A stretch of DNA of 35,403 bases from Sediminibacterium salmoneum NBRC 103935 (lineage in GTDB: Bacteria > Bacteroidota > Bacteroidia > Chitinophagales > Chitinophagaceae). Position numbers and translations under genes: made by a program. Under the pieces are notes generated by a model. The model made no database searches, was not told the DNA's origin, and saw only the letters and a program-made list of their open reading frames with translations. The stretch is from contig NZ_KI866530.1 in the NCBI RefSeq assembly GCF_000511175.1, forward strand, positions 563,468 to 598,870. Direction: 5' to 3'. Positions 6,166 to 15,697 of the stretch are shown here, piece after piece (position 1 is the stretch's first letter; every line of letters starts with the position of its first letter).

Positions 6166-9039
6166 TTAGGCATTTTCTTCTGCATAAGAAGAAACAGGTT
6201 CACAGGTACAGATTAAATTTCTGTCTCCGTGTGTATTGTTTACCCTTGCCACACTTGGCCAGAACTTGTTCAGGGTTACATAATACAATGGGAAAGCTGC
6301 TTCCTGTCTGGTGTAAGGACGGGTCCACTCGTCTGCACATACTACAGCTTGTGTATGTGGTGCATTCTTTAATGGATTATTGGCCTTATCTGCTTTGCCG
6401 TTTTCTATGTCTTTGATTTCACCGTGAATGGCAATCAATGCATCACAGAATCGATCTAGTTCTGCCTTGTCTTCACTTTCTGTTGGTTCAATCATAATGG
6501 TTCCTGCTACAGGGAAACTCATGGTAGGTGCGTGGAACCCATAGTCAATCAAACGCTTGGCTATGTCTTCTGCTTCTACACCCGCAGACTGTTTGAATGG
6601 TCTCAGGTCTACAATGAATTCGTGTGCACAAGTTCCGTTTTTACCGGTGTATAGAATGGGGTAATACTTCTCTAATCTAGCCTTCATGTAGTTGGCATTC
6701 AGGATGGCGTACTCTGTACTCATTCTGATACCATCTGCTCCCAGCATTTTAATGTATGCATAGCTGATTAGTAAAATGCTGGCCGAACCAAAGGGTGCCG
6801 CACTTACTTCTAATCCAGTTTTCTCGTATCCTGATAAATGTCCTGGTAGGAAAGGAGCGAGTTTGTCGTTTACACAAATGGGTCCCATGCCAGGGCCTCC
6901 ACCACCGTGTGGGATAGCGAAAGTCTTGTGTAAGTTCAGGTGACATACATCCGCACCAATCATGCCCGGGCTGGTTAAACCTACCTGTGCATTCATATTG
7001 GCTCCATCCATGTACACCAATCCACCGTTCTCGTGAATGATGGCACAGATTTCCTTGATGGTTTCTTCAAACACACCGTGGGTAGATGGATAGGTTACCA
7101 TCAATCCACCTAGATTGTCTTTGTGTTGTTCTGCTTTTGCTTTTAAATCAGCCACATCAATATTTCCGGCTTCATCACATTTTACCACTACTACTTTAAA
7201 GCCCGCCATTACTGCACTTGCGGGGTTGGTGCCGTGTGCACTAATCGGAATCAATACAATATTTCTGTGTGCTTCGTTTCTGCTCTTGTGGTATTCTCTG
7301 ATGGTTAACAATCCTGCATACTCGCCCTGTGCACCACTGTTGGGTTGCAGGCTACAAGCGGTGAAGCCGGTAACTGCACATAGGTATTGATTCAGTTCCG
7401 TTAAAATCTGCTGGTATCCTTCGGTTTGGTTTACCGGTACAAAAGGATGCAATCCACCGAACTCCGGCCAGCTTACCGGAATCATTTCCGTTGCTGCATT
7501 CAGTTTCATGGTGCAGGATCCTAAACTAATCATGCTGGTATTCAAAGAAAGGTCTTTGTTTTCCAAAGACTTGATGTAACGCATCATCTGGCTTTCGCTG
7601 TGATGGGTATTGAATACCGGATGCGTTAAGTAAGCACTGGTTCTTTGTAAAGAAGCGGGAATAGCAAGGGCATTTTCTGCTGGTGCAATGGTACCTGCAG
7701 ATTTACCCGTTATGCCTTCAAATAGTTTTACCAATGCCTGTACATCTGCAAGGGTAGTGGTTTCGTCAATGGCAATACCGATGGTGCCATTGGCAAAATA
7801 GCGAAGGTTAATTTCCGCTTTCTCCGCAGCTGCTTTTACAGCAGTTGCATCCACTCCACTGATATGTAAGGTATCAAAATAGTTAGCGTTGTTTTGTTGC
7901 AGACCCAATGCAGTCAAAGCTTTTGCAGCTGTTTGTGCCAATGCATGTACTCTGCCTGCAATGTTCTTTAATCCCTGAGGACCATGGAACACAGCATACA
8001 TGGCAGACATATTCGCCAGCAATGCCTGAGCCGTACAAATATTGGAAGTTGCTTTTTCGCGCTTGATATGCTGCTCTCTGGTTTGCAATGCCATTCTCAA
8101 TGCCCGGTTGCCCTGTGCATCAATGCTCACGCCAATCAATCGGCCTGGCATGCCTCTTTTAAAATCGTCGCTGGTGGCAAAGAAAGCTGCGTGCGGTCCG
8201 CCATATCCCATGGGAACACCAAAACGCTGTGCTGAACCTACGGCAACGTCTGCACCCAGTTCACCCGGAGAAGTTAAAACCGTTAAAGCAAGCAAGTCAG
8301 TTGCCATAATTACGTAGGCATTGGCTGCGTGAACGCCGTCAATGAATCCTTTGTAGTCTTCCACAGAACCGTTGTCTGCAGGGTATTGTAATAGCGCACC
8401 AAAATAGCTTTCGTCGATGGTAGTGGCTTTGTAGTCTCCAAAAACCAGTTCCACCTGAATAGGAGCTGCGCGGGTAATTAATACCTGCTTGGTTTGTGGG
8501 AATACATTGTTGTCTACAAATAATTTTGGTTTGGTGATATTGTCTGTTTTATTGGCCAGGTGGAACAACATCGCCATGGCTTCCGCAGCCGCTGTGGCTT
8601 CGTCTAACAGAGAGGCATTGGCCATCGGCAATCCGGTTAGGTCTGCTACCATGGTCTGGAAATTCAATAAGCTTTCCAAACGGCCCTGAGAAATTTCTGC
8701 CTGGTACGGAGTGTACTGGGTATACCATCCTGGATTTTCAAAAATATTACGCAGGATCACACTTGGGGTGATGGTGCCGTAATAGCCTTGTCCAATAAAG
8801 TTTTTGTACAATTTATTTTTAGCAGCCACTTTCTTCAACTCGCTCAGGTACTCAAATTCGCTGATGGCAGGCGGCACATTCAGGTCGCCTTTAATGCGGA
8901 TACTATCGGGTACGGTCTTGCTGATTAACGACTCAATATTCGGTTCGTTAATGGTAGCCAACATTGCTTTCAGATCACCAGGATTGGGTCCTATATGTCT
9001 GCGTTGAAATTCGGTGGATTGTTGCTGGAATAAATTCAT
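6166..9039 (-). CDS. gcvP: Glycine dehydrogenase (aminomethyl-transferring), P protein
   Basis: The 957-residue single-chain P protein of the glycine cleavage system. It decarboxylates glycine with pyridoxal phosphate and passes the aminomethyl group to lipoyl-GcvH. Both halves of the fused form are present: an N-terminal half with the early FQRRHIGP segment and [15 protein letters not shown], and a C-terminal half with the PLP lysine K705 in [16 protein letters not shown]. The GSCTMKLNA and [13 protein letters not shown] motifs are also intact. The ATG at 9039 was chosen because the protein then begins [15 protein letters not shown] like its relatives; an upstream TTG at 9075 would lie across the promoter box. 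gcvT and gcvH are not in the window, so the system is dispersed. A strong terminator lies at 6079-6111. Confidence 0.97.
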   Translation of the reverse strand: MNLFQQQSTEFQRRHIGPNPGDLKAMLATINEPNIESLISKTVPDSIRIKGDLNVPPAISEFEYLSELKKVAAKNKLYKNFIGQGYYGTITPSVILRNIFENPGWYTQYTPYQAEISQGRLESLLNFQTMVADLTGLPMANASLLDEATAAAEAMAMLFHLANKTDNITKPKLFVDNNVFPQTKQVLITRAAPIQVELVFGDYKATTIDESYFGALLQYPADNGSVEDYKGFIDGVHAANAYVIMATDLLALTVLTSPGELGADVAVGSAQRFGVPMGYGGPHAAFFATSDDFKRGMPGRLIGVSIDAQGNRALRMALQTREQHIKREKATSNICTAQALLANMSAMYAVFHGPQGLKNIAGRVHALAQTAAKALTALGLQQNNANYFDTLHISGVDATAVKAAAEKAEINLRYFANGTIGIAIDETTTLADVQALVKLFEGITGKSAGTIAPAENALAIPASLQRTSAYLTHPVFNTHHSESQMMRYIKSLENKDLSLNTSMISLGSCTMKLNAATEMIPVSWPEFGGLHPFVPVNQTEGYQQILTELNQYLCAVTGFTACSLQPNSGAQGEYAGLLTIREYHKSRNEAHRNIVLIPISAHGTNPASAVMAGFKVVVVKCDEAGNIDVADLKAKAEQHKDNLGGLMVTYPSTHGVFEETIKEICAIIHENGGLVYMDGANMNAQVGLTSPGMIGADVCHLNLHKTFAIPHGGGGPGMGPICVNDKLAPFLPGHLSGYEKTGLEVSAAPFGSASILLISYAYIKMLGADGIRMSTEYAILNANYMKARLEKYYPILYTGKNGTCAHEFIVDLRPFKQSAGVEAEDIAKRLIDYGFHAPTMSFPVAGTIMIEPTESEDKAELDRFCDALIAIHGEIKDIENGKADKANNPLKNAPHTQAVVCADEWTRPYTRQEAAFPLYYVTLNKFWPSVARVNNTHGDRNLICTCEPVSSYAEENA

Positions 9040-9064
9040 ACAGAAACGGGTCTTTTTTGAGCCG

Positions 9065-9072
9065 CAAAGGTA
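9065..9072 (-). promoter_or_regulatory. -7 promoter box TAnnTTTG before gcvP
   Basis: On the minus strand this reads TACCTTTG, an exact -7 consensus, 25 bases before the gcvP ATG. It overlaps the extended frame from the TTG at 9075 and so argues for the ATG at 9039 as the true start. No clear -33 box was found. Confidence 0.5.
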
Positions 9073-9165
9073 CAAAGTTCAGAGAGGAAATTAACTGCTT
9101 TGTTGAGGTATTGACCTAATTTTACACCGTTGTGATTAATTTCTTAATATGTTTAACCCATACCC

Positions 9166-9648
9166 GTGGAAGATATTTTTATTAATTGGGAGAAAAAGTC
9201 GGCTGAGCACCAGAAAAACTACCAGCAATACCTTAAAAAAGCCAATAAGAATAAGGTTTTGAAAGCCTTACCCGATTTGCACGAAGCGGCATTTGAAAAA
9301 GTCAATTGTCTGGAATGTGCCAATTGCTGCAAGAATTATTCACCCCGTTTTAAAATGCCTGATATTAAAAGAATCAGCAAAGTGTTGGGCATGAAGGAAA
9401 CAGCTTTCATAGAACAATACCTGCAAATGGACAATGAAGGAGATTATGTGGTGAAGTCTACTCCCTGTCCTTTTCTGGGTTCTGATAATTTCTGCAGTAT
9501 CTACGATCATCGGCCTTCTGATTGCGCCCGATTCCCTTATACGGATGAAGATGTATTGCTGAAGAGACCCCTGATTACGATTAAGAATTCCAGCTTTTGT
9601 CCGGCCGTGTATTATGTGCTGGAGAACCTGATGGTAGTGGCTAAATAA
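9166..9648 (+). CDS. YkgJ-family cysteine-cluster protein
   Basis: A 160-residue soluble protein with eight conserved-looking cysteines. The family signature CxxCxxCC is at C48, C51, C54 and C55 (NCLECANCCKNYSP). Others are C101, C110 and C120, in TPCPFLGSDNFCSIYDHRPSDCARFP, and C145 (SSFCPAVYY). This is the pattern of the YkgJ/CxxCxxCC family, which probably binds a metal ion or Fe-S cluster; the biochemical role is not settled. It starts with GTG at 9166, with no competing in-frame ATG nearby. It lies divergent from gcvP and converges with the MFS gene, the two stop codons being only five bases apart, so there is no room for a terminator between them. Confidence 0.85.
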   Translation: MEDIFINWEKKSAEHQKNYQQYLKKANKNKVLKALPDLHEAAFEKVNCLECANCCKNYSPRFKMPDIKRISKVLGMKETAFIEQYLQMDNEGDYVVKSTPCPFLGSDNFCSIYDHRPSDCARFPYTDEDVLLKRPLITIKNSSFCPAVYYVLENLMVVAK

Positions 9649-9653
9649 CCGGT

Positions 9654-10907
9654 TTAATATTTCATTTTGCGTAGGGCAGGGGCTTTGAACCAGGTAGCGA
9701 TTACTACCAGTATGGTCATGGATCCTCCGAAAATAACAGAAGGAATAACGCCCATGATTTTGGCAGCCAGTCCACTTTCGAATTGTCCCAGTTCGTTGCT
9801 GCTGTTAATGAACATTGAATTCACACTCATTACTCTGCCTCGCATATGATCCGGTGTTTTCATTTGCACAATAGTGCCGCGAATAATTACACTGATGCCA
9901 TCCAGAATACCACTGATTAAAAGCGCAAAGAAAGAGAGCCAGAACAATTTGGATAAGCCGAATACAATAATGCAGGCCCCGAATCCACCCACGGCCCATA
10001 ATAATATTTTACCCTGATTGGTTTTGAGTGGGAAGAGGGTAGACCAAATAATAATACAGATGGCGCCGATATCGGTGGCTGCGTTCAGCCAGCCAAATCC
10101 AATGGGTCCCACTGCCAGAATATCTCTGGCAAATACGGGTACCATGGCTACTGCACCTCCAAAGAATACAGCGAATAAATCCAGTGACAATGCGCCCAGT
10201 ACTTCCTTGGTTTTAAACACAAAGCTCAGCCCTTCCTTTACACTTTCCCAGCCTGTTTTTTCTCCTTTTTTGTTCAGTGCAGGTTTGGCTTTTAATTGAA
10301 ATAGAAATAAAAATCCTGTTGCCACAAAACTGATGATAATGCTGAGTGCGCCGGTATTGCCAATGCCTGCAATTAAAAAACCGGCAGTGGCATGACCTGT
10401 TACAGAAGCAGAAAGCCAGATGCCCTGGTTCCAGGTAGTGGCGCTTTGCAATTGTTCTTTCGGAACAATGGCCGCAAGCATGGTGCCAAAGAGCGGGCCG
10501 GTGAAAGCGCGGATAATGCCCGTGCAAAAAATAATGCCGTAAATGCAGAAAGCAATCCAGTTTTCTCCCAGCTTTATTAAAGAAAATGGGGTGCTCAGTA
10601 AAAGCAGGACAAGGGCAGAGAGAAAATAAAATCCAATCCCCCTTAAGAGTAGTTTTCTTTTCTCGCTGATATCTATTACATAGCCCGCATATAGTGCCAG
10701 TGAAACGGCAGGAATTACTTCGGCAAGTCCAATCAACCCAATGGCAAAGGGATCATTGGTTAGTTCATAGATCCACCAACCCGTTACCGTACCCAGCATT
10801 CTGAGTCCCATGATGAATAAAAAGCGACCCGCTAATAAATGCCTGAATTCGCGAATGCGCAACACTGCAAAAGAAGGGTGGTTTTTGAGTGTGTTGGTGC
10901 TGGCCAT
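9654..10907 (-). CDS. MFS transporter, EntS/MFS_3-type exporter
   Basis: A 417-residue membrane protein with about twelve hydrophobic helices. The N-terminal FRHLLAGRFLFIMGLRMLGTVTGWWIYELT and the helix 2-3 loop YVIDISEKRKLLL fit the MFS_3 group, which includes the enterobactin exporter EntS and many drug or metabolite exporters. In Bacteroidota such proteins are widespread and their substrates are mostly unknown. The conserved MRGRVMSVNSMFINSSNELGQFESG segment before helix 11 is characteristic. It is the last gene of a minus-strand group after folK and the nucleoside kinase, with 44 bases between them; the pairing may only reflect shared transcription. Confidence 0.85.
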   Translation of the reverse strand: MASTNTLKNHPSFAVLRIREFRHLLAGRFLFIMGLRMLGTVTGWWIYELTNDPFAIGLIGLAEVIPAVSLALYAGYVIDISEKRKLLLRGIGFYFLSALVLLLLSTPFSLIKLGENWIAFCIYGIIFCTGIIRAFTGPLFGTMLAAIVPKEQLQSATTWNQGIWLSASVTGHATAGFLIAGIGNTGALSIIISFVATGFLFLFQLKAKPALNKKGEKTGWESVKEGLSFVFKTKEVLGALSLDLFAVFFGGAVAMVPVFARDILAVGPIGFGWLNAATDIGAICIIIWSTLFPLKTNQGKILLWAVGGFGACIIVFGLSKLFWLSFFALLISGILDGISVIIRGTIVQMKTPDHMRGRVMSVNSMFINSSNELGQFESGLAAKIMGVIPSVIFGGSMTILVVIATWFKAPALRKMKY

Positions 10908-10951
10908 ATTTTATTGAGATGGTTGTGTGTGGGTTTCTCCTGGTGGTTGGT

Positions 10952-11584
10952 CTAGGGTAGTGTAAAATAATGCTGTCCCTGGTCTAAATCTTTTTCCAAT
11001 GCATCCAGGATAATATTCACGTGTGCTTCGTTGTGGATGAAGTCTGCATTGCTGGCATCTACAAATATGGTTTTGATATTGTGCTGCTTTATATAATGCG
11101 TATAGGTTTCCTGAATATTGAACAGGTATTCATCGGGGATGCTCTGTTCGTAAGGCCGATTTCGCTTCTTAATATTCTGCTGCAATTTATTTACCGGTGC
11201 ATGCAGGTAAATCAACACATCCGGAAACATGAGTTGCTGGTGAATAATGTCGAAAAGTTTCTGATACAATCTGAATTCCTCCTCTGGTAAATTCACTTTC
11301 GCAAACAGCAGGCATTTGGTAAACAGGTAATCCGAAATGGTTACCGTTTGAAATAGTTCCTTGGTATGTACCAGGTCTTTCAATTGTTTGTATCGTTCGG
11401 CCATAAAAAACAATTCCAGCGGAAAAGCATACTGGGCCGGATTATCATAAAATTTAGACAGAAACGGATTGTCGGCAAATTCTTCCAGAATAATACGGGC
11501 ATTGAGTTTCTGCGCCAGTATATTGGTCAATGTGGTTTTTCCTGCTCCTATATTCCCTTCTATCGTAATAAATTGATGCTTCAT
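10952..11584 (-). CDS. Deoxynucleoside kinase
   Basis: A 210-residue salvage enzyme that phosphorylates deoxynucleosides with ATP (dCK/dGK-type fold). The P-loop GNIGAGKT (10-17) is directly after the first strand ITIE. The family elements EEFADNPFLSKFYDNP (substrate side), ERYKQ, the SDYLFTKCLLFA helix and the lid-region RPYEQSIPDEYL are visible. The nucleoside specificity cannot be told from these motifs. The ATG at 11584 (MKHQFITIEG) is preferred; a longer in-frame start adds a basic 12-residue stretch not usual for the family. It lies 42 bases after folK on the same strand. Confidence 0.9.
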   Translation of the reverse strand: MKHQFITIEGNIGAGKTTLTNILAQKLNARIILEEFADNPFLSKFYDNPAQYAFPLELFFMAERYKQLKDLVHTKELFQTVTISDYLFTKCLLFAKVNLPEEEFRLYQKLFDIIHQQLMFPDVLIYLHAPVNKLQQNIKKRNRPYEQSIPDEYLFNIQETYTHYIKQHNIKTIFVDASNADFIHNEAHVNIILDALEKDLDQGQHYFTLP

Positions 11585-11626
11585 GAATTTGCGCCTAAAG
11601 GGCAAATTTAGTTTTCGCAAGTCTGC

Positions 11627-12112
11627 TTAGTCCATTTTTTTTTGCACATCGCTATCGTCGGTGCAGACTTGCAGCAATTCGGTGGCTGTTTTCTGCAATA
11701 CCGGATGCAATAGTTCGGGAGCAATTTCAGCCAATGGAGCCAGGACAAAGCGCCTTTCGGTCATGGCCGGATGCGGAATTTGCAGTAGGGCTGTTTCCAT
11801 TACAAGCTGGTCCATCTGCAAGATATCCAGGTCTATAATGCGGGGGCCAAGTTTTACGGTTCTGATTCTGCCCATTTTGGCTTCGATCTTCAGCAGGGTT
11901 TGCATGAGTTCTTCCGGATTCAGTTCCGTTTGTATCCATAAAGCCTGATTAATAAAGGAAGGCTGATTGGTATAGCCCCAGGGAGCGGTTTCATAGAAAG
12001 CAGACTGTTTAACAATCTGGCCGCATTCTTGTTGTATATAATGAACGGCTGTAGACAGCTGTTCTGTTTTGTTTCCTAAATTACTGCCGATTAATAAATA
12101 GGCATTCTGCAT
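11627..12112 (-). CDS. folK: 2-amino-4-hydroxy-6-hydroxymethyldihydropteridine pyrophosphokinase
   Basis: HPPK catalyses pyrophosphoryl transfer from ATP to 6-hydroxymethyl-dihydropterin, a step of folate synthesis. The 161-residue product has the usual motifs: LLIGSNLGN at the start, YETAPWGYTNQPSFINQA, the Mg-binding LGPRIIDLDIL (the two aspartates in DLD) and IPHPAMTERRFVLAPLAEIAP. The start at 12112 places nine residues up to GSN, as in E. coli HPPK; an in-frame ATG at 12133 would add seven residues. An A9 run encodes the C-terminal QKK and is in frame. The gene heads the minus-strand group with the kinase and MFS gene and is divergent from sppA. Confidence 0.93.
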   Translation of the reverse strand: MQNAYLLIGSNLGNKTEQLSTAVHYIQQECGQIVKQSAFYETAPWGYTNQPSFINQALWIQTELNPEELMQTLLKIEAKMGRIRTVKLGPRIIDLDILQMDQLVMETALLQIPHPAMTERRFVLAPLAEIAPELLHPVLQKTATELLQVCTDDSDVQKKMD

Positions 12113-12182
12113 AGTTGGTAGTATAGTGGGCATCAAATATCTTTAATAATATCTTTATTTGCTAAAAGGTTAACCAACTTCT

Positions 12183-13943
12183 ATGAGAGGATTTCTAAAA
12201 ATTGTTCTTGCCACATTTGTATCGTTGATTTTATTTACCATTATTGGCGTCTTCATTTTAATTGGGATTGCCACTGCTGCGGCTTCTTCCGATAAACCCG
12301 TGATTGGATCCAAAGCTGTTTTATTGCTAGATTTATCGGTTTCATACAAGGAACAATTTGTAGAAGATCCCTTCTCGGCTATTATAAATGAAGGAGAAGA
12401 AGAACCGCCATCTTTATTTCAGGTTATACAAATGCTGAAGCATGCCCAGAAAGATTCTGCTGTTAAGGGTATGTATATTCTTTGTGCCAATAATGCCAAT
12501 GGTTTTGCCGCCAGCGAAGAATTGCGAAAGGCAGTTGTTGAATTTAAAAACAGCGGCAAATTTGTAATTGCACATGGTGAAGTCATTTCTCAGAAAGGAT
12601 ATTATGTTGCCAGTGCGGCCAATGAAATTTATTGTAATCCGCAAGGTGGTTTGGAATGGAACGGTCTTTCGTCTAATCTGTTCTTTTTAAAAGGTATGCT
12701 GGACAAGCTGGATATTCAACCTCAGATTTTTTATGCCGGTAAGTTCAAGAGTGCCACCGAACCGCTTCGCGAAACCCAGATGACGGAAGCGAATAAGTTA
12801 CAGACCAGTGTATGGTTGGGCGAATTGTACAACCAAATGCTGCAGGCCACTTCTATGTCTCGTGGAAAGGATACCGCTTTTCTCAGAGAACTGGCGGTAA
12901 AGGGCATGATTCAGACCCCTGCTGATGCCAAGAAATATGGATTGATAGACGACCTTAAATACGACGATGAAATTAAAGCCACCATCAGCAAAAAATTAAA
13001 ACAGGAGTTAAAGAGCAAAATCAATTTTGTAAGCCTATCTGATTATGCTCAGGCTACCGATTTTGAACCTTCCGGTTCGGGTAAAGTTGCCCTGGTGTAT
13101 GCCAATGGAGATATTGTTTCCGGTCAGGGCGACAATGAGTCTATCGGGAGTGATAATTATAAAAATATTCTAAGAAAAATTCGTTTTGACAAATCCATCA
13201 AGGCCCTGGTATTCCGAATTAATTCCGGTGGCGGCAGTGCTTTGGCCAGCGAAGTTATCTGGAGAGAAGTATCCTTAATAAGAAAAGAAAAGCCGGTGGT
13301 TGTGAGTATGGGTGATGTGGCTGCATCCGGAGGATATTATATTGCCTGCAATGCAGATAGTGTTTTTGCCAATGCCAATACCATAACGGGTTCCATTGGC
13401 GTATTCAGTGTGGTGCCGAACATGCAGGCTTTCTTTAAGAATAAACTGGGTATTACGTTTGACGGTGTAAAGACAGCTCCTTATGCTGATATGGGAGATA
13501 TCAGTAAGCCCCTGAATGAAAATGAAAAAAGATTTTTGCAGGCTTCTGTAGATAGCATTTATGCTACCTTCCTAAACAGGGTTGCCAATGGAAGAAAGCG
13601 TCCTGTTTCAACGATTGACAGTATTGCACAAGGTAGGGTATGGACGGGTACCACAGCGCTGAAAATCGGGTTGACCGATCGAATAGGCGGGTTACAGGAT
13701 GCCATTGATTGTGCTGCCCGTATGGCCGACATTAAAAAGAATAATGTAAAACTGAAGGAATATCCCGAAAAGAAATCGCTGATTGAGCAAATTATGGGGG
13801 GCTATAAAAAATCGGTTTCCCAATCCCTGATCAGCGACCAGATTGATCCATCTTTAATGCAGGTAACCCGCGAATTAAAACAAGTGAAGCAGATGGTAGG
13901 TGTGCCACAGACCAGATTGCCCTTTCTTGTGAATATACAATAG
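12183..13943 (+). CDS. sppA: Signal peptide peptidase SppA, 67-kDa type
   Basis: A 586-residue membrane-anchored serine protease that degrades cleaved signal peptides in the envelope. A single transmembrane helix (residues about 8-31) is followed by two tandem ClpP-like domains. The catalytic lysine is K189 in the first domain (GKFKSATEP, matching GTYKSAVEP with K209 of E. coli) and the nucleophile S382 is in the second (GDVAASGGYY). INSGGGSALASE and TGSIGVFS are further family landmarks. This is the long two-domain form, complete in length. It starts 70 bases from the divergent folK and is followed after 21 bases by the ABC permease, so the three plus-strand genes to 15564 probably form one transcript. 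Confidence 0.95.
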   Translation: MRGFLKIVLATFVSLILFTIIGVFILIGIATAAASSDKPVIGSKAVLLLDLSVSYKEQFVEDPFSAIINEGEEEPPSLFQVIQMLKHAQKDSAVKGMYILCANNANGFAASEELRKAVVEFKNSGKFVIAHGEVISQKGYYVASAANEIYCNPQGGLEWNGLSSNLFFLKGMLDKLDIQPQIFYAGKFKSATEPLRETQMTEANKLQTSVWLGELYNQMLQATSMSRGKDTAFLRELAVKGMIQTPADAKKYGLIDDLKYDDEIKATISKKLKQELKSKINFVSLSDYAQATDFEPSGSGKVALVYANGDIVSGQGDNESIGSDNYKNILRKIRFDKSIKALVFRINSGGGSALASEVIWREVSLIRKEKPVVVSMGDVAASGGYYIACNADSVFANANTITGSIGVFSVVPNMQAFFKNKLGITFDGVKTAPYADMGDISKPLNENEKRFLQASVDSIYATFLNRVANGRKRPVSTIDSIAQGRVWTGTTALKIGLTDRIGGLQDAIDCAARMADIKKNNVKLKEYPEKKSLIEQIMGGYKKSVSQSLISDQIDPSLMQVTRELKQVKQMVGVPQTRLPFLVNIQ

Positions 13944-13964
13944 CTTTGCTGCTAAATAATCGGG

Positions 13965-15074
13965 ATGAAGCAGGAGTATAGTCAACTCAGGGCCATGATG
14001 GCCATTACCAAAGGAAGTTTGAGAGCGATTTTCAGAAGCCCTTCTTCCGTGGTTTTCAGCATTGCCTTTCCATTGATTTTTATTCTGGTGTTTGGTTTTA
14101 TTGGCAGCGGCGGCAAAATCAATGTAAATATTGCTTTTGAAGCAAAATCTGATACGCTTAATCCGGTGTATCAGGGGCTTAGAAATATTCCCGGAATTAA
14201 AGTGTCACCTAAAACGGGCCTTGCATTGCAGGAAGATTTAGAAAAGGGAAGGATAACAGCCCTGCTGAATATTAAAGCTGCTGCTGATTCCACACAGCCC
14301 CCTTATACCATTCAATTAACCAGTTCAGAAGCAGCCAATCCACAAAATGTGCAGGTGCTGCAATCCATACTCAATGCAGTGATCAGTGGTATTAATCAAC
14401 GTCAGTTTCCTGCGGCTCCCACTATTGCATCAATTAGTAAGGAAGTAAAAAAGATTCCGGGCAGGGTATACAGAACCATCGATTTTATTTTACCAGGTCA
14501 GCTGGGTTTCTCTTTGTTGAGTGCAGGTGTTTTCGGGGTTGCTTTTTTGTTTTTTAATTTAAGACAACAGCTGGTGTTGAAGCGGTTTTTTGCAACGCCC
14601 ATTCAGCGTCCTTATATTGTTTTAGGAGAAGCATTAAGTCGTGTTATCTTTCAATTGATTACTGCAGTCATTATTATTTTGATTGGCCATTTTGTTTTTA
14701 ATTTTACACTGGTTAATGGTTGGGTAACATTTGCTCAAATCATGGTATTGAGTTTTATTGCCCTGCTTTTATTTATGGGATTTGGATTTATTGTGAGTAG
14801 TGTGGCTAAAACAGAGAGTACCATTCCCCCCTTTGCCAACCTGATTACTTTGCCACAGTTTTTACTGGCAGGTACTTTTTTCTCAATAGATAATTTCCCT
14901 TCCTGGTTGCAACCCATTTCAAGGGTATTGCCTTTAACACATTTCAACAATGCCATGCGCAATATTGCTTTTGAAGGTGCAGGATTGTCGGACTGTTTAT
15001 TTGAACTGGGTGTATTGGGTATCTGGATGGTAGTGGTGTACGCCATTGCTTTTAAAACCTTTAAATGGGAATAA
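13965..15074 (+). CDS. ABC-2 type transporter permease
   Basis: A 369-residue integral membrane permease. A first helix (VVFSIAFPLIFILVFGFIG, about residues 28-46) is followed by an extracytoplasmic stretch (about 50-165) and a C-terminal bundle of five hydrophobic segments, the layout of ABC-2 exporters of the drug/polysaccharide/YhgE-like type. LPLTHFNNAMRNIAFEGAG near the C-terminus is the conserved ABC-2 signature. No ATP-binding partner is present in the neighbouring genes, so it must use an ATPase encoded elsewhere. Its stop lies one base before the ATG of the SRPBCC gene, which suggests translational coupling. Confidence 0.85.
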   Translation: MKQEYSQLRAMMAITKGSLRAIFRSPSSVVFSIAFPLIFILVFGFIGSGGKINVNIAFEAKSDTLNPVYQGLRNIPGIKVSPKTGLALQEDLEKGRITALLNIKAAADSTQPPYTIQLTSSEAANPQNVQVLQSILNAVISGINQRQFPAAPTIASISKEVKKIPGRVYRTIDFILPGQLGFSLLSAGVFGVAFLFFNLRQQLVLKRFFATPIQRPYIVLGEALSRVIFQLITAVIIILIGHFVFNFTLVNGWVTFAQIMVLSFIALLLFMGFGFIVSSVAKTESTIPPFANLITLPQFLLAGTFFSIDNFPSWLQPISRVLPLTHFNNAMRNIAFEGAGLSDCLFELGVLGIWMVVVYAIAFKTFKWE

Positions 15075-15075
15075 T

Positions 15076-15564
15076 ATGAAATTGATAAAACTGGGCTTGA
15101 TTAGTTTTTTAGTGCTGGGTATTATTGTTACTTCCATTGGGCTCTTGTTCCCTTCTACCGTACTGGTATCCAGAGCTGTAGACGTAAATGCCAGCATTGT
15201 TAAAATAAAACCCATGGTGGCCGATATGCATCAATGGCCGTTGTGGATGGAAGGGATGAAGGATTCCTCTGTTACCATACAATCATCCACCAGCGCACAA
15301 ATAGGAAATACGGCGGTTACCATAACTGCTGTAACGGATTCTACCATTGTTGCCAACTGGCAGGCAGCAGATGGGGTGCTTCAGGTTAGTACCATGCGTT
15401 TAATTGGAAAGCCGGAAGCCAACACCGCCATTGTTCAATGGCAGTTTGTTCAGCAAATTGGCTGGTATCCCTGGGAAAGATTTGGTTCTATGATGAACGA
15501 TAAAATCATGGGCACCCTGATGGAAAAACATTTGCAGCAGCTTAAACAAATTGCGGAACAATAG
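15076..15564 (+). CDS. SRPBCC (START/polyketide-cyclase-like) domain protein, membrane-anchored
   Basis: A 162-residue protein starting at the ATG that follows the permease stop by one base. An N-terminal hydrophobic segment (GLISFLVLGIIVTSIGLLF, about residues 6-24) anchors or exports it. The rest fits the SRPBCC helix-grip fold: the opening VSRAVDVNASIVKIKPMVADMHQWPLW resembles the typical start of such domains, and the ending with a long helix (MNDKIMGTLMEKHLQQLKQIAEQ) is typical. These domains bind hydrophobic ligands. Position suggests a link to the ABC permease, for example lipid handling, but that is inference. A longer in-frame start at 15046 overlaps the permease and is less likely. 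Confidence 0.75.
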   Translation: MKLIKLGLISFLVLGIIVTSIGLLFPSTVLVSRAVDVNASIVKIKPMVADMHQWPLWMEGMKDSSVTIQSSTSAQIGNTAVTITAVTDSTIVANWQAADGVLQVSTMRLIGKPEANTAIVQWQFVQQIGWYPWERFGSMMNDKIMGTLMEKHLQQLKQIAEQ

Positions 15565-15634
15565 AATTTGTAATAGAGTTGAACTGAAATAATCTGCTCA
15601 ATTCCTCATTCGATTAAAATATTGCATAAAATGG

Positions 15635-15669
15635 AAAGCCCCGTTCGATTACTCGATACGGGGCTTTTT
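15635..15669. terminator. Bidirectional rho-independent terminator
   Basis: A 10-bp stem (AAAGCCCCGT, 15635-15644, with ACGGGGCTTT, 15658-15667) closes a loop that holds a further TCGA/TCGA pairing. TTTTT follows on the plus strand and TTTCCATTTT on the minus strand. It lies between the convergent SRPBCC and susD genes and can end both transcripts. Confidence 0.8.
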
Positions 15670-15697
15670 ACCAACTGTTTGGGGGTGAGACTCTTTA

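Noticed and set aside
9646..9656. Convergent stops five bases apart as a sign of a rearrangement
   Set aside because: Both genes have complete, normal C-termini and such tight packing is common in bacteria.
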